Shown: positions 35,508 through 45,201, counted from the first letter of the stretch. The stretch is DNA of 64,000 nucleotides from UBA1479 sp040218445 (GCA_040218445.1 JAVJRK010000010.1:310001-374000); one strand, 5' to 3'. Made by a program: numbers and translations. The notes: generated by a model from the letters alone, not told the origin.

Positions 35508-37037
35508 TCATTTCCAGATCGGTTTGCCCGATCCGGGCAGGCCGTAATCGGCCCATTTGCGTGTGACCTCGTCGATCACGTCGTCTGACATGCGGATCTT
35601 GCGACCCCATTCCCGGTGCGTTTCCGCCCCCATTTTGGCCGTCGCGTCGATCCCCATCTTGCTGCCCAGGCCCTGTTCGGGCGAGGCGAAATCCAGGTAA
35701 TCAATCGGGGTATTCTCGATCATCGTCACGTCGCGCACGGGATCGACATTGGTTGAAATTGCCCAGATCACGTCGTTCCAGTCCCGCGCGTTGATGTCGG
35801 CATCGACCACGATCACGAACTTGGTATAGGTAAATTGCCGCAGATACGACCACACGCCCATCATGATCCGCTTGGCATGACCGGCGTAAGCCTTCTTCAT
35901 GGAGACCACGGCGACGCGGTAGGAACAGGCCTCGGGCGGCAGCCAGAAATCGACCACTTCCGGGAACTGCTGGCGGAACAAGGGCACGAAGACCTCGTTT
36001 AGGCCCTCGCCCAGAACCGACGGCTCGTCCGGCGGGCGGCCCGTATAGGTCGAAAGGTAAATCGGGGCCCGACGCATGGTGATGGCCGAGACGGTGAATA
36101 CGGGAAACTTCTCGACCGAATTGTAATACCCCGTGTGATCGCCGTAGGGGCCTTCGTCGGCGTAATCTTCCAGCGACACATGGCCTTCGATTACGATTTC
36201 GGCTTCGGCCGGAACCTTCAATGGGATCGTCTTGCAATCGACCAGATCGACCCGCTTGCCGCGCAGCATGCCGGCGAACTGGTATTCGGACAGGGTATCC
36301 GGCACCGGCGTTACGGCGGCCAGGATAGTCCCCGGGTCGGCGCCGATCACGGCGGCGGCGGGCAACGGCTCGGGCTTGGTTTCCTTCCACCGGGCGTGGT
36401 GCTGCGCCCCGCCCCGGTGCTTCAGCCAGCGCATGATGGTCGTATCCCGGCCTGTCACCTGCATGCGGTAGATGCCCAGGTTGAAGCCGTCGCGTTTATC
36501 GCCGCCCTTCTGTCCCGCTTGCGGTCCTTGCGTCACGACCAGCGGCCAGGTGATCAGGGGGGCCGGCTCACCGGGCCAGCAGGTCTGGATCGGCAGGGCG
36601 CCCAAATCGATCTGGTCTCCCTGAAGAACGATTTCCTGACAGGGCGCCGATTTCACCGTTTTCGGCTTCATGGCAACCATGGTCTTCAAAAGCGGCAGCA
36701 TCTCCATGGCCTGCTTGATGCTTTCCGGCGGTTCGGGCTGACGCAAAAAGGCCAAGGTTTCCCCCACCTCGCGCAGTTCATGCGGTTCACGTTCCATGCC
36801 CCAGGCGACCCGTTCGACCGTGCCGAACAGATTGACCAGCACCGGCATGTTGCTTTTGCTGCCCCCCTTGCCGGTCACCACGTTTTCGAACAGCACGGCC
36901 GGACCGCCCTCGGCGATCAGCCGGGTCTGGATTTCCGTCATCTCCAATTCCGGTGACACGGGGGCCGTCACGCGCACCAGACGGCCCGCCGGCTCCAACC
37001 GGTTGAAGATGAAGTCCCTGAGTGATGCATAGGCCAT
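35508..37037 (-). CDS. ubiD: 4-hydroxy-3-polyprenylbenzoate decarboxylase
   Basis: 509 residues from MAYASLRDFIFNRLEPAG, a typical UbiD start; an in-frame GTG/ATG extension to 37100 is not needed. Prenylated-FMN dependent decarboxylase with EGPYGDHTGYYN and INARDWNDVIWA, blocks with conserved Glu/Asp/His residues, and the C-terminal GIDATAKMG motif. It removes the carboxyl group in ubiquinone synthesis after UbiA. The prenyl-FMN maker UbiX is not in the window. Confidence 0.95.
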   Translation of the reverse strand: MAYASLRDFIFNRLEPAGRLVRVTAPVSPELEMTEIQTRLIAEGGPAVLFENVVTGKGGSKSNMPVLVNLFGTVERVAWGMEREPHELREVGETLAFLRQPEPPESIKQAMEMLPLLKTMVAMKPKTVKSAPCQEIVLQGDQIDLGALPIQTCWPGEPAPLITWPLVVTQGPQAGQKGGDKRDGFNLGIYRMQVTGRDTTIMRWLKHRGGAQHHARWKETKPEPLPAAAVIGADPGTILAAVTPVPDTLSEYQFAGMLRGKRVDLVDCKTIPLKVPAEAEIVIEGHVSLEDYADEGPYGDHTGYYNSVEKFPVFTVSAITMRRAPIYLSTYTGRPPDEPSVLGEGLNEVFVPLFRQQFPEVVDFWLPPEACSYRVAVVSMKKAYAGHAKRIMMGVWSYLRQFTYTKFVIVVDADINARDWNDVIWAISTNVDPVRDVTMIENTPIDYLDFASPEQGLGSKMGIDATAKMGAETHREWGRKIRMSDDVIDEVTRKWADYGLPGSGKPIWK

Positions 37038-37314
37038 GGGCGGTTTCCTGGTCGCGGCCCGGTTCGGGCATGGGGCGCCGACGTTAGCGGCTGAATCCAT
37101 TGGGCAAAAGGTGAAAATGCCCTGGGCAGGGATGAACAGCCGGGCAATCGCCTTGAGTTGTCATGCGGGACAAAGGCGGATACCCTTTCCCTGCCGATTC
37201 ATGACATTAACACCCTATAAAACATCGGTGATGTAGGATTTCAGAGGAGTAATCCGGTGGAGAGGCCGGATCACCTCAAGGTACGGCGGGAAGTGGTAAT
37301 CTCAACGGTGATCG

Positions 37315-39102
37315 ATGTCTGGTGACCTTACGTCCGCGCAGAGCGAGCCGGCGCTGAAGAATTTTCAGCGCCTGATCGATATCGGCATCGCGCTGTCGGC
37401 GGAACGCGACATTAACCGCCTGATGGAAAAGATTCTTTTAGAAGCCAAAGACCTGACCTCAGCCGACGGCGGAACGCTGTACATCAAGACCGAAGAAGAC
37501 GCGCTGAAGTTCGAAATCATGCGCACCGATTCCCTGAACATCGCGCTGGGCGGCACCACCGGGAAGGATATCACCTTCCCGCCGATCCGCATGTTCGATC
37601 CGGACACCGGCGAACCCAATCAGAAGAACATCGCGAGCCACTGCGCGCTGACCGGCGAATCGATCAACATCAAGGACGCCTACGAAGCCGAAAACTTCGA
37701 CTTTTCCGGCACCAAGAAATTCGACGAAGGTACCGGCTACCGGTCCAAATCGTTCCTGACGGTGCCGTTGAAGAACAGCCAGGACGAAATCATCGGCGTT
37801 ATTCAGTTGCTCAATGCCCATGACGACGCCGGCGAGGTCATCGAATTTTCCAAGGAAATCCAACCTCTGGTCGAGGCCTTGGCGTCTCAGGCGGCGGTCG
37901 CGCTCGACAATCAGCAACTGGTCGACGGCCAAAAGAAACTTCTGGAAAGCTTCATCGAGCTGATCGCGTCGGCCATCGATGCCAAATCACCCTATACGGG
38001 CGGACACTGTCAGCGCGTGCCCGAGCTGACCAAGATGCTGGCCAAAGCAGCCTGCGAGGAACAGGACGGTCCATTCAAGGATTTCGCCCTGACCGAGGAA
38101 CAATGGTACGAGCTGCACATCGGGGCCTGGCTGCATGATTGCGGCAAGGTCACGACGCCGGAATACGTGGTCGACAAGGCCGTCAAGCTGGAGACCATTT
38201 ACAACCGTATCCACGAAGTCCGCATGCGGTTCGAGGTCATGAAGCGCGAGGCCGAGGTCGAATACTACAAGGCCCTGGCCGAAGGCACCGGCGACCCGGA
38301 TGCCCTGAAAACCAAGCTGGATGAAACGCTGGCCAAGCTGGACGACGATTATGAATTCATCGCCAAGGCCAACGTGGGCGACGAGTTCATGGCGCCCGAA
38401 GACCAGGAGCGCATCCGGGAAATCGGCAAACAGCAGTATACACGGACGCTGGACGACCGCCTGGGCCTGTCGTTCGAGGAACGCAAGCGCAAGGACCGCA
38501 CGCCACCCAAGCCCCTTCCCGCCAAGGAATATCTGCTGGAAGACCGCGACGACCATGTCGTGTTCCGCGATGCCCTGGAACCGGCGGCCCAGCCCGACAA
38601 TCCGTTCGGCTTCAAGCTCAACATCCCCGAACACAAATACAATTTCGGCGAAATCTACAATCTGTGCATCGCCCGCGGCACGTTGACCGAGGAAGAACGC
38701 TTCAAGATCAACGACCACATTGTCCAAACCATCATCATGTTGGAACAACTGCCGTTTCCCAAGCACCTGAAGCGGGTGCCCGAATACGCCGGCGGCCATC
38801 ACGAAAAAATGGACGGCACGGGCTATCCCCGAAAGTTGACCGAGGAAGAAATGTCCGTGCCCGCGCGCATCATGGCCATCGCCGACATCTTCGAGGCTCT
38901 GACCGCCGCCGACCGGCCCTATAAGGACCCCAAGAAGCTGTCGGCCAGTATCAAGATCATGTCCTTCATGAAAAAAGACGCCCATATCGACGGCGAATTG
39001 TTCAAACTGTTCCTGACCTCGGGCGTGTTCAAGGAATACGCCGACCGGTTCTTGGAGCCCTATCAGATCGACGACGTGGACATTTCCCAATACCTTGAAT
39101 AA
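37315..39102 (+). CDS. GAF / HD-GYP cyclic-di-GMP phosphodiesterase-like protein with large insertion
   Basis: 595 residues. Residues about 15-200 form a GAF sensor domain. The HD-GYP domain starts at about 215 (SAIDAKSPYTGGHCQRV), with HDCGK at 274 and HHEKMDGTGYP ending near 504. The spacing of about 230 residues is some 150 longer than in a standard HD-GYP; the insert includes a charged helical region (KLETIYNRIHEVRMRFEVM). Metal ligands H-HD-H-HH are present, so it should hydrolyse cyclic-di-GMP. No membrane segment. The 277-base leader contains an ATCCGG/CCGGAT hairpin (37252-37271) and no recognised riboswitch. Confidence 0.85.
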   Translation: MSGDLTSAQSEPALKNFQRLIDIGIALSAERDINRLMEKILLEAKDLTSADGGTLYIKTEEDALKFEIMRTDSLNIALGGTTGKDITFPPIRMFDPDTGEPNQKNIASHCALTGESINIKDAYEAENFDFSGTKKFDEGTGYRSKSFLTVPLKNSQDEIIGVIQLLNAHDDAGEVIEFSKEIQPLVEALASQAAVALDNQQLVDGQKKLLESFIELIASAIDAKSPYTGGHCQRVPELTKMLAKAACEEQDGPFKDFALTEEQWYELHIGAWLHDCGKVTTPEYVVDKAVKLETIYNRIHEVRMRFEVMKREAEVEYYKALAEGTGDPDALKTKLDETLAKLDDDYEFIAKANVGDEFMAPEDQERIREIGKQQYTRTLDDRLGLSFEERKRKDRTPPKPLPAKEYLLEDRDDHVVFRDALEPAAQPDNPFGFKLNIPEHKYNFGEIYNLCIARGTLTEEERFKINDHIVQTIIMLEQLPFPKHLKRVPEYAGGHHEKMDGTGYPRKLTEEEMSVPARIMAIADIFEALTAADRPYKDPKKLSASIKIMSFMKKDAHIDGELFKLFLTSGVFKEYADRFLEPYQIDDVDISQYLE

Positions 39103-39877
39103 TCCGCTCACCCCCACTGCTTCCCCATCCGACCGACCGCGCCGCCCCCGATCCGTCGCCCGCGCGCTGGCCTATCCCTATGACGTGCCGGATTGTTCCT
39201 ATGTCATTCACGCGGGCCATGTGCAGCCGATTGCATCGGATGACGACCTTTATGAACTGACGGGCAGTGATTTCGGCGCGCGCTATCCGGTCATCGCCTG
39301 CGGCTCCAACCAGTCGCCGTCAGCACTGGCATGGAAATTCTCACAACCCGAAGACGGCCTCGTGCCGGTCGTGCGTATCCGTCTGCACGATTTCGACACG
39401 GTCTATTGCGCCCATTTTGCGGGCTATGGCTCCGTGCCCGCGACTCTGCATCCGGCGCCGGGCACGGTCGTGACCCTGTTCGTCAATTGGCTGACGGAAA
39501 GCCAGCTTGCCCATATGCACACGACCGAGACCGGACGCGGCAATTATGTGTTCGGCGAATTGTCGAACCTGAATGTCGAACACGAATGCGGCCCCGCCAT
39601 CGACCGGGCCGGAGCCTATGTCACAACCCGGGGGGCTTTGGCACTCGACGGTTGCGCCGTGCCCCTGGCCGAGGTCGAAGCGATGGGCCGCTCCAACCCC
39701 GCCCTGCGCCAGCGCGACCTGATCCAGTCCCTGCTGAACCTGCACAGCCGGGAAGATACGGTCGAGGCCTTCGTTCAACGCAACATCGATGACGAAGACG
39801 AACGCGAACGCCGCCAGACCATGCTGGCCATCGGCGCGTTGCCCTTCACCTACCCGCACTTCCGTCCGCTGGGCTAA
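39095..39877 (+). CDS. Conserved hypothetical protein with GSN motif
   Basis: 260 residues from a TTG at 39095 inside the last codons of the HD-GYP gene; no in-frame ATG lies near the start. VIACGSNQSPSALAWKF and FAGYGSVPATLHPAPGTVV recall the GSN loop of gamma-glutamylcyclotransferase-like folds, but the match is weak. Soluble, about 28 kDa. It likely shares a transcript with the HD-GYP gene, though no shared function is evident. Confidence 0.7.
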   Translation: MNNPLTPTASPSDRPRRPRSVARALAYPYDVPDCSYVIHAGHVQPIASDDDLYELTGSDFGARYPVIACGSNQSPSALAWKFSQPEDGLVPVVRIRLHDFDTVYCAHFAGYGSVPATLHPAPGTVVTLFVNWLTESQLAHMHTTETGRGNYVFGELSNLNVEHECGPAIDRAGAYVTTRGALALDGCAVPLAEVEAMGRSNPALRQRDLIQSLLNLHSREDTVEAFVQRNIDDEDERERRQTMLAIGALPFTYPHFRPLG

Positions 39878-40018
39878 CACATCCGGCGAATCGCCTTGCC
39901 TCCGCATGCCTTGGCATCAGGCACAGCACCATACCGAAAGCCTGCGCACTGCCCCAAAGGCGGGGGATTGAGCCATTCCTCTGTGCAAATTCGGCCCGTA
40001 CAGGTACCTTTTTCACCC

Positions 40019-41356
40019 ATGGAACAACTGCTGTCGGATCTCGCGCTTATCCGCGACGGACTTCTGGATACGACGGCGGGCCTATGGGTCCCGCTGACGG
40101 AAACCGTCGCCACCATGCCGACCTGGGCGATCGCCGCCGCCGGGGCCGGCGCGTTGGCGCTGGTCGGCGTGCTGCTGTTCGGTGGCCGGCGCCTTCGAAC
40201 CGGTGAACGCCTGGACCGCCCCGATCCCGTGCTGCGCACACAATCCCCGGATTATGATCCGACGCCCGCGTTTCCTGCCGACGACCCCGCCCCCGCACCG
40301 ATGGAACCGGACCCCCTGCCTGACACCCCGGAAATTCAGGGGCTCGCCGAAATATTGGCGGCCAACGGACTGGACGACGATGCGCGCGAAAGCCGGCTGC
40401 GGTCTTTTGCCGGTGAATTGGACGATCTCAGATCGCGGCTCAGCACCGTCAGCGCCGGATCAACCGCGGCGGCCCGCCTGCTGCACGATGCGCGGGGCGC
40501 CATCGCATCGGGCGACATTCAACGCGGCACGGACCTGTTGATCCGCGCCGCCGAAGAAGAAGACACCACCGGCCACAAACACGCCTGGACCGCCGATGTG
40601 CACGGCCGCGCCGCCGCCCTGACCCGTTTGGTGGCGGGGGACCTGATGGCTGCACGCGGCGATGCGGAGGTTGCCGCGACGCTCTACCGTCTGGCGGCGG
40701 ACGCGGTGCCCGCCGACGACAAGGAATTGTCCGTCGAATGCCTGGGCCGCTTGGGCGCCCTGGCCCATGAGCATGAAAATTTCGCCGCCGCGCGCGAACA
40801 TTTTTCCGAAGCCCTGAACATTCTGGAAACAGCCCAGGCCGACGGCCATCCGGACATGGGCGGCATCCTGAACAACCTGGCGCTCGCCTGTGACCTTGCC
40901 GGCGACAACCGGGCAGCGGAGCAGCATTACCAACGCGCCCTTGCCGCCGACGAAACCGCCTGGGGTGATGATCATCTGAACGTGGCTTCCGTGCTCAACA
41001 ATCTGGGCCTGTTCTACCGCCGCCGGGGCAAGACCCAGGCGGCGGAGCCCCTGTTCCGCCGCGCCGTCGCCATCAAGGAAAAACATCTGATGCCGGGCGA
41101 TGCCTCGCTTGCCCTGACCCAGGTCAATCTGGCGGCCGCTCTGCGCGCCCTGGGCCGCGAGGAAGACGCCCAGAACCTGGAACGCAGCGCCGGTCTGCCG
41201 CCGCCGGAACAGCCGGAGCCGGATCCATCGGAAGAAGACAGCGACGAAGCCGCCTTGGAAACAGATCAGGCAGAAGCGGATTTGCCCGCCGAAGAGCATG
41301 ACAGCGCCGTGGAACCCACGACGGAAACCACGCAACGACCCGCCCCGGCCGGTTGA
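40019..41356 (+). CDS. Membrane-anchored TPR protein
   Basis: 445 residues from MEQLLSDLALIRDG. A single membrane helix (about residues 38-60, AAAGAGALALVGVLLF), then a Pro/Asp-rich linker. From about residue 225 there are four or five kinesin-light-chain-type TPRs (GGILNNLALACDLAGDNRAA, ASVLNNLGLFYRRRGKTQAA). The tail is acidic, Glu/Asp/Pro-rich and disordered-looking. Probably a scaffold at the inner membrane. A longer upstream frame lacks homology-like features. Confidence 0.8.
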   Translation: MEQLLSDLALIRDGLLDTTAGLWVPLTETVATMPTWAIAAAGAGALALVGVLLFGGRRLRTGERLDRPDPVLRTQSPDYDPTPAFPADDPAPAPMEPDPLPDTPEIQGLAEILAANGLDDDARESRLRSFAGELDDLRSRLSTVSAGSTAAARLLHDARGAIASGDIQRGTDLLIRAAEEEDTTGHKHAWTADVHGRAAALTRLVAGDLMAARGDAEVAATLYRLAADAVPADDKELSVECLGRLGALAHEHENFAAAREHFSEALNILETAQADGHPDMGGILNNLALACDLAGDNRAAEQHYQRALAADETAWGDDHLNVASVLNNLGLFYRRRGKTQAAEPLFRRAVAIKEKHLMPGDASLALTQVNLAAALRALGREEDAQNLERSAGLPPPEQPEPDPSEEDSDEAALETDQAEADLPAEEHDSAVEPTTETTQRPAPAG

Positions 41357-41413
41357 CGTGGCGTCACCCTTTTCCCCGGTTCTTAAATCTGTATAGTCGG
41401 CCATCCCTTTAGA

Positions 41414-41552
41414 GGCGCAATTCGTCGCCGAGGCCTCATGGTTGAGGCCCGTTCGCGATTTACCGCCACCGCCCGAAGGCAAGGACCAGGCGGCAAAGGG
41501 GCATATCCCACCGTCGGCAATGGCGCCGGCGGACGCTCGAAGGCAAGGACCA
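41414..41552 (+). other. Structured leader of cbiX with duplicated 15-base element
   Basis: A perfect hairpin GGCCTCA-TGGT-TGAGGCC (41432-41449) follows a GGCG/CGCC stem (41414-41429). CGAAGGCAAGGACCA occurs twice, at 41474-41488 and 41538-41552, 64 bases apart; the second copy contains the likely cbiX ribosome site. No canonical B12 box was found. Confidence 0.45.
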
Positions 41553-41557
41553 AGCGA

Positions 41558-42595
41558 ATGACCAATCTTTCCGACACGGCCGGCAAAACCGGCATCATGA
41601 TCTGTGGCCACGGCAGCCGCGACCAAGGCGCCGTCGATGAATTCGGCACCCTGGCGGGCCACCTGGCCAAACGGTTTCCCCAATACGAAGTCGAAAGCGG
41701 GTTCCTGGAATTCGCCACGCCTGTCCTGCGCACAGGCCTGGACAAGCTGCGCGACCGTGGCGTGGAACGCATCATCTGCGTGCCCGGCATGCTGTTCGCC
41801 GCCGGCCATGTGAAGAACGACCTGCCGTCGGAAATCAACGCCTTCGCCCATGCCCATCCGGACCTGGACGTGCGCTTCGGCCGCGAATTGGCGATCGATG
41901 CCAAGCTTCTGCGCGCCGCCCAGATCCGCATCGAACAGGCCGAAGCCGAAGCGAACAAAACCGCCGAGGTTTCCCGCGCCGACACATTGCTGATGGTGGT
42001 CGGGCGCGGCACCAATGATTCCGATGCCAATTCCAACGTCAACAAGGTCGCCCGCATGCTGTGGGAAGGCATGGATTTCGGCTGGGCCGAAGTCAGCTAT
42101 TCCGGCGTCGCCTACCCCTTGGTCGACGAAGGCATGAACAAAGCGGTGAAGCTGGGCTTCAAGCGGATCATCGTGTTCCCCTATTTTCTGTTCACCGGCA
42201 TTCTGGTCAACCGCATCTACCGCTGGGCCGATGAATGCGCCGAGGCCCACCCCGATGTCGATGTCGTCAAGGCAAGCTACCTTAACGACCACGAAGACCT
42301 GATCGACTGTTTCGCCGAACGGATCGAGGAAGTCCTGGTCGGCGACAACAAGATGAACTGTCTGCTGTGCAAATACCGCGAACAGATCATCGGTTATGAA
42401 GACGAAGTCGGCGCCCCCCAGGTCGGCCACCACCACCACGTGGTCGGGATCGGCACGGACGGCCATAGCGCCGAGGACCATGGCGTGCACCACGGCAAGC
42501 ATGGTCACCACCATCACCACCACGGGCATGATCACGGGCACGGCCATTCACATGATCACGGCCCGTCCAAGTCACCTGAAAAAGCCGACAGCTGA
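41558..42595 (+). CDS. cbiX: Sirohydrochlorin cobaltochelatase, long form with Fe-S motif and His-rich tail
   Basis: 345 residues from MTNLSDTAGKTGIMICGHGSR; AAGGA lies eight bases ahead. Two CbiX-type halves (ICGHGSRDQGAVDEF, then MVVGRGTNDSDANSN). After the chelatase domain comes MNCLLC, matching the MxCxxC motif that binds an Fe-S cluster in long-form CbiX of Bacillus, and then a tail of histidine runs with Asp/Gly. It inserts cobalt into sirohydrochlorin early in the oxygen-independent pathway; the tail may store or deliver metal. First gene of a six-gene plus-strand operon. Confidence 0.9.
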   Translation: MTNLSDTAGKTGIMICGHGSRDQGAVDEFGTLAGHLAKRFPQYEVESGFLEFATPVLRTGLDKLRDRGVERIICVPGMLFAAGHVKNDLPSEINAFAHAHPDLDVRFGRELAIDAKLLRAAQIRIEQAEAEANKTAEVSRADTLLMVVGRGTNDSDANSNVNKVARMLWEGMDFGWAEVSYSGVAYPLVDEGMNKAVKLGFKRIIVFPYFLFTGILVNRIYRWADECAEAHPDVDVVKASYLNDHEDLIDCFAERIEEVLVGDNKMNCLLCKYREQIIGYEDEVGAPQVGHHHHVVGIGTDGHSAEDHGVHHGKHGHHHHHHGHDHGHGHSHDHGPSKSPEKADS

Positions 42596-42609
42596 CGGGA
42601 CCCGTAGCG

Positions 42610-43272
42610 GTGATGTTCGATTACATCCGCGACCCGGCGGAAATCTACCGCCGTTCCTTCGCCACCATCGAGGCGGAGACGGATCTTGCGCGGTTCGACG
42701 ATGGTGACCGTGCCCTCGCCGTTCGTCTGATCCACGCCTGCGGCATGACCGATATCGCGGACGATCTTGTGATGTCCGGCGGCCCGGCCCAAGCCGGCGC
42801 GGCGGCGCTGGCGAACGGAGCCGCCATCCTGGTCGATGCGGAAATGGTCGCCCGCGGCATCATCGCGGGCCGCCTGCCCAGCGACAACAAGGTGATCTGC
42901 ACCTTGAACAACGACGGCGTGCGGGACCGCGCCGGGGCCATGGGAACCACCCGCTCCGCCGCCGCGGTCGATGACTGGCGGCCGAAACTGGACGGTGCCG
43001 TCGTCGCCATCGGCAACGCCCCCACAGCTCTTTTCCGATTGTTGGAATTGCTGGCCGAGGGCGCCCCCCGCCCAGCGGTCATCCTTGGCTTTCCCGTGGG
43101 CTTCATCGGAGCGGCGGAATCCAAACAGGCCCTGATCGATCACGCCGACGGCCTTCCCTTTGCCACCCTTTCGGGGCGGCGGGGCGGCAGCGCCATGGCG
43201 GCGGCGGCGATCAACGCACTTTGCCCCAATCCCGAACAAGCCCATCAACAAGGCGAGGTCCGCAATGGATAG
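42610..43272 (+). CDS. cobH: Precorrin-8X / cobalt-precorrin-8 methylmutase
   Basis: 220 residues. The N-terminus YIRDPAEIYRRSFATIEAE and RLIHACGMTDIADDL, with the catalytic histidine, plus GFPVGFIGAAESK, are diagnostic of CobH/CbiC. It shifts a methyl group from C11 to C12 to form hydrogenobyrinate or cobyrinate. GTG at 42610 or ATG at 42613 start equally well. It overlaps cobL by eight bases. Route-specific naming (CobH or CbiC) depends on whether cobalt is already bound. Confidence 0.93.
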   Translation: MMFDYIRDPAEIYRRSFATIEAETDLARFDDGDRALAVRLIHACGMTDIADDLVMSGGPAQAGAAALANGAAILVDAEMVARGIIAGRLPSDNKVICTLNNDGVRDRAGAMGTTRSAAAVDDWRPKLDGAVVAIGNAPTALFRLLELLAEGAPRPAVILGFPVGFIGAAESKQALIDHADGLPFATLSGRRGGSAMAAAAINALCPNPEQAHQQGEVRNG

Positions 43273-44479
43273 ATGGCTTTCCGTGGTCGGCATCGGCGAA
43301 GACGGGCTGGACGGCCTGACCACCCGCGCACGCAAGGCCGTGGACGACGCGGCCGTCCTGGTCGGCGGTGACCGCCATTTAAGCATGCTTGCCGAAGACG
43401 GCCGGCCGCGCCTGACCTGGGGCGACGGCCTCGGCGCCGGGATTGAAGCCATCGCCGGCCATGCGGGCAAACCCGTCTGCGTACTGGCCACGGGCGATCC
43501 CTTGAACTTCGGGATCGGCAAACGCCTGGTCGAACGGTTCGGCATCGATGTCATGGATATCCTGCCGGCCCCCGGTGCCTTCGCCCTGTTGGCGGCCCGC
43601 ATGGGCTGGCCGCTGAACGACGGCACGGTGCGAACCGTCAGCTGCCATGCCTTCCCGGTCGACGTTCTGAACCGCCATCTGCTGCCGGGCATGCGCCTGT
43701 TGATTCTGGCGCGCAACGGCGAAACCCCGGCCCAGGCATCGGACCTGTTGTGCAGGCGCGGGTTCGGCCAAAGCCCCATGACCGTGTTCGAACATATGGG
43801 CGGGGCGGACGAAGGCCGTTACGACACCGTGGCCGAGGAATGGGAAGGCCGGCGCGTCAAGGACCTGAACGTAATCGCCTTTCATCTGTGGCCGAACCCG
43901 GATGCGACGGTCTGGCCGGAAACGCCGGGCCTGCCCGAAGACGCCTTCCGCCATGACGGCAAGATCACCAAACGCGAAGTCCGGGCCGCCACCCTGGCCC
44001 GTCTGCAACCCCTGCCGGGGCAATTGCTGTGGGATGTGGGGGCCGGATCGGGAGCCGTCGCCATCGAATGGCTGCGCGCGGCCGAAGGATCAAACGCGAT
44101 CGCCATGGAACGCGACCCTGACCGGTTCGACGACATCGAAGCCAACGCCCGTGATTTGGGCGTGCCGCACCTGACCTTGCTGAAGGGCGACGCCCCCGCC
44201 TGCTTTGCCCAGGCCGGCCCCGCTCCCGATGCGGTCTTCGTCGGCGGCGGACTGTCCCAGGACGGCGTGATCGAAGCCGCCCTTACCGCCCTTAAACCGG
44301 GCGGCCGACTGGTCGCCAACGGTGTAACCCTGGAAGCCCATGAAATGCTTAGCCGTCTTTACCGGCAACACGGCGGGGAACTTGCCCGCATATCCGTTGC
44401 CCGGGGTGGTGCCGTCGGCGGGCTGACCGGCATGCGGCCCTTGATGGAGGTCCTGCAATGGGCCCTGGTCAAACCATGA
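43265..44479 (+). CDS. cobL: Precorrin-6Y C5,15-methyltransferase (decarboxylating), CbiE-CbiT fusion
   Basis: 404 residues from MDRWLSVVGIGEDGLDG. The N-terminal half is a class III tetrapyrrole methyltransferase (CbiE; VLATGDPLNFGIGK). The C-terminal half, from about residue 240, is a Rossmann CbiT methyltransferase with WDVGAGSGAVAIEW near residue 257. Together they methylate C5 and C15 and decarboxylate the C12 acetate. It overlaps cobH and cobI by a few bases. Confidence 0.94.
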   Translation: MDRWLSVVGIGEDGLDGLTTRARKAVDDAAVLVGGDRHLSMLAEDGRPRLTWGDGLGAGIEAIAGHAGKPVCVLATGDPLNFGIGKRLVERFGIDVMDILPAPGAFALLAARMGWPLNDGTVRTVSCHAFPVDVLNRHLLPGMRLLILARNGETPAQASDLLCRRGFGQSPMTVFEHMGGADEGRYDTVAEEWEGRRVKDLNVIAFHLWPNPDATVWPETPGLPEDAFRHDGKITKREVRAATLARLQPLPGQLLWDVGAGSGAVAIEWLRAAEGSNAIAMERDPDRFDDIEANARDLGVPHLTLLKGDAPACFAQAGPAPDAVFVGGGLSQDGVIEAALTALKPGGRLVANGVTLEAHEMLSRLYRQHGGELARISVARGGAVGGLTGMRPLMEVLQWALVKP

Positions 44480-45201
44480 ATGAGCCCATGAACGGCAGCG
44501 GAACCCTGTACGGTGTCGGCGTCGGCCCCGGCGATCCGGACCTGTTGACGCTTAAGGCCGTCAAGGTCATCGCCGCCGCCCCCGTGATCGCCTACCCCGC
44601 GGCCGAGAATACGGAAAGCCTGGCCCGCGCCATCGCCGGGCCGCACATTCCGGCGGGCAAGACCGAGATCGCCATCGTCACACCGATGGTTCCCGGGCGC
44701 TTTCCCGCTAATGATGTCTATGACAGCTATGCCGAGGATATCGCAGCACACCTGTCGGCGGGCCGCGACGTGGCCGTGCTGTGCGAGGGCGACCCCTTTC
44801 TCTATGGCTCGTTCATGTATCTGTTTCTGCGTCTGGCCAGCCGCTTTCCGGCCCAGGTCGTGCCGGGCGTGTCGTCCCTTGCCGCCTGCGCCGCCGTGGC
44901 CGGCGCCCCCCTGGCATCCCGCAATCAGGTGCTGACCGTAATCCCGGGGCCGCTCGGCGAAGACGACCTGGAAGCCCGCCTTGCCGGAACCGAAGCCGCC
45001 GCCATCATGAAGGTCGGCCGCCACCTGCCCAAGGTGCGGGCGGTGATCGAAAAATTGGGCCGGCTTGACCGCGCGCAATATGTGGAACATGCCACCATGG
45101 CCGATCAGGTCGTCCTGCCGTTGCGCGACGCGCCGGATACCGCCCCCTATTTCTCGATGATCCTGGTGCGCTCGCCCGAAGACGTGGAGTCCCCGCAATG
45201 A
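44476..45201 (+). CDS. cobI: Precorrin-2 / cobalt-precorrin-2 C20-methyltransferase
   Basis: 241 residues from the ATG at 44476, an ATGA overlap with the cobL stop; an in-frame ATG at 44458 would add six residues. LYGVGVGPGDPDLLTLKAV and CEGDPFLYGSFMYL are the SAM-binding blocks of CobI/CbiL. It methylates C20, a carbon later lost in ring contraction. It overlaps the next gene by four bases. Confidence 0.93.
   Translation: MNEPMNGSGTLYGVGVGPGDPDLLTLKAVKVIAAAPVIAYPAAENTESLARAIAGPHIPAGKTEIAIVTPMVPGRFPANDVYDSYAEDIAAHLSAGRDVAVLCEGDPFLYGSFMYLFLRLASRFPAQVVPGVSSLAACAAVAGAPLASRNQVLTVIPGPLGEDDLEARLAGTEAAAIMKVGRHLPKVRAVIEKLGRLDRAQYVEHATMADQVVLPLRDAPDTAPYFSMILVRSPEDVESPQ

Noticed and set aside
37038..37314. 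Cyclic-di-GMP riboswitch before the HD-GYP gene
   Set aside because: Only an ATCCGG/CCGGAT hairpin is present; no GEMM core or tetraloop receptor pattern was found.
41401..41557. Cobalamin riboswitch ahead of cbiX
   Set aside because: CGAAGGCAAGGACC resembles a B12 box only loosely. The conserved core and GCCACUG elements are missing.
40460..42547. 695-codon minus-strand open frame
   Set aside because: Antisense to the TPR gene and cbiX. The low-complexity Gly/Val/Asp composition mirrors codon bias of the real genes.
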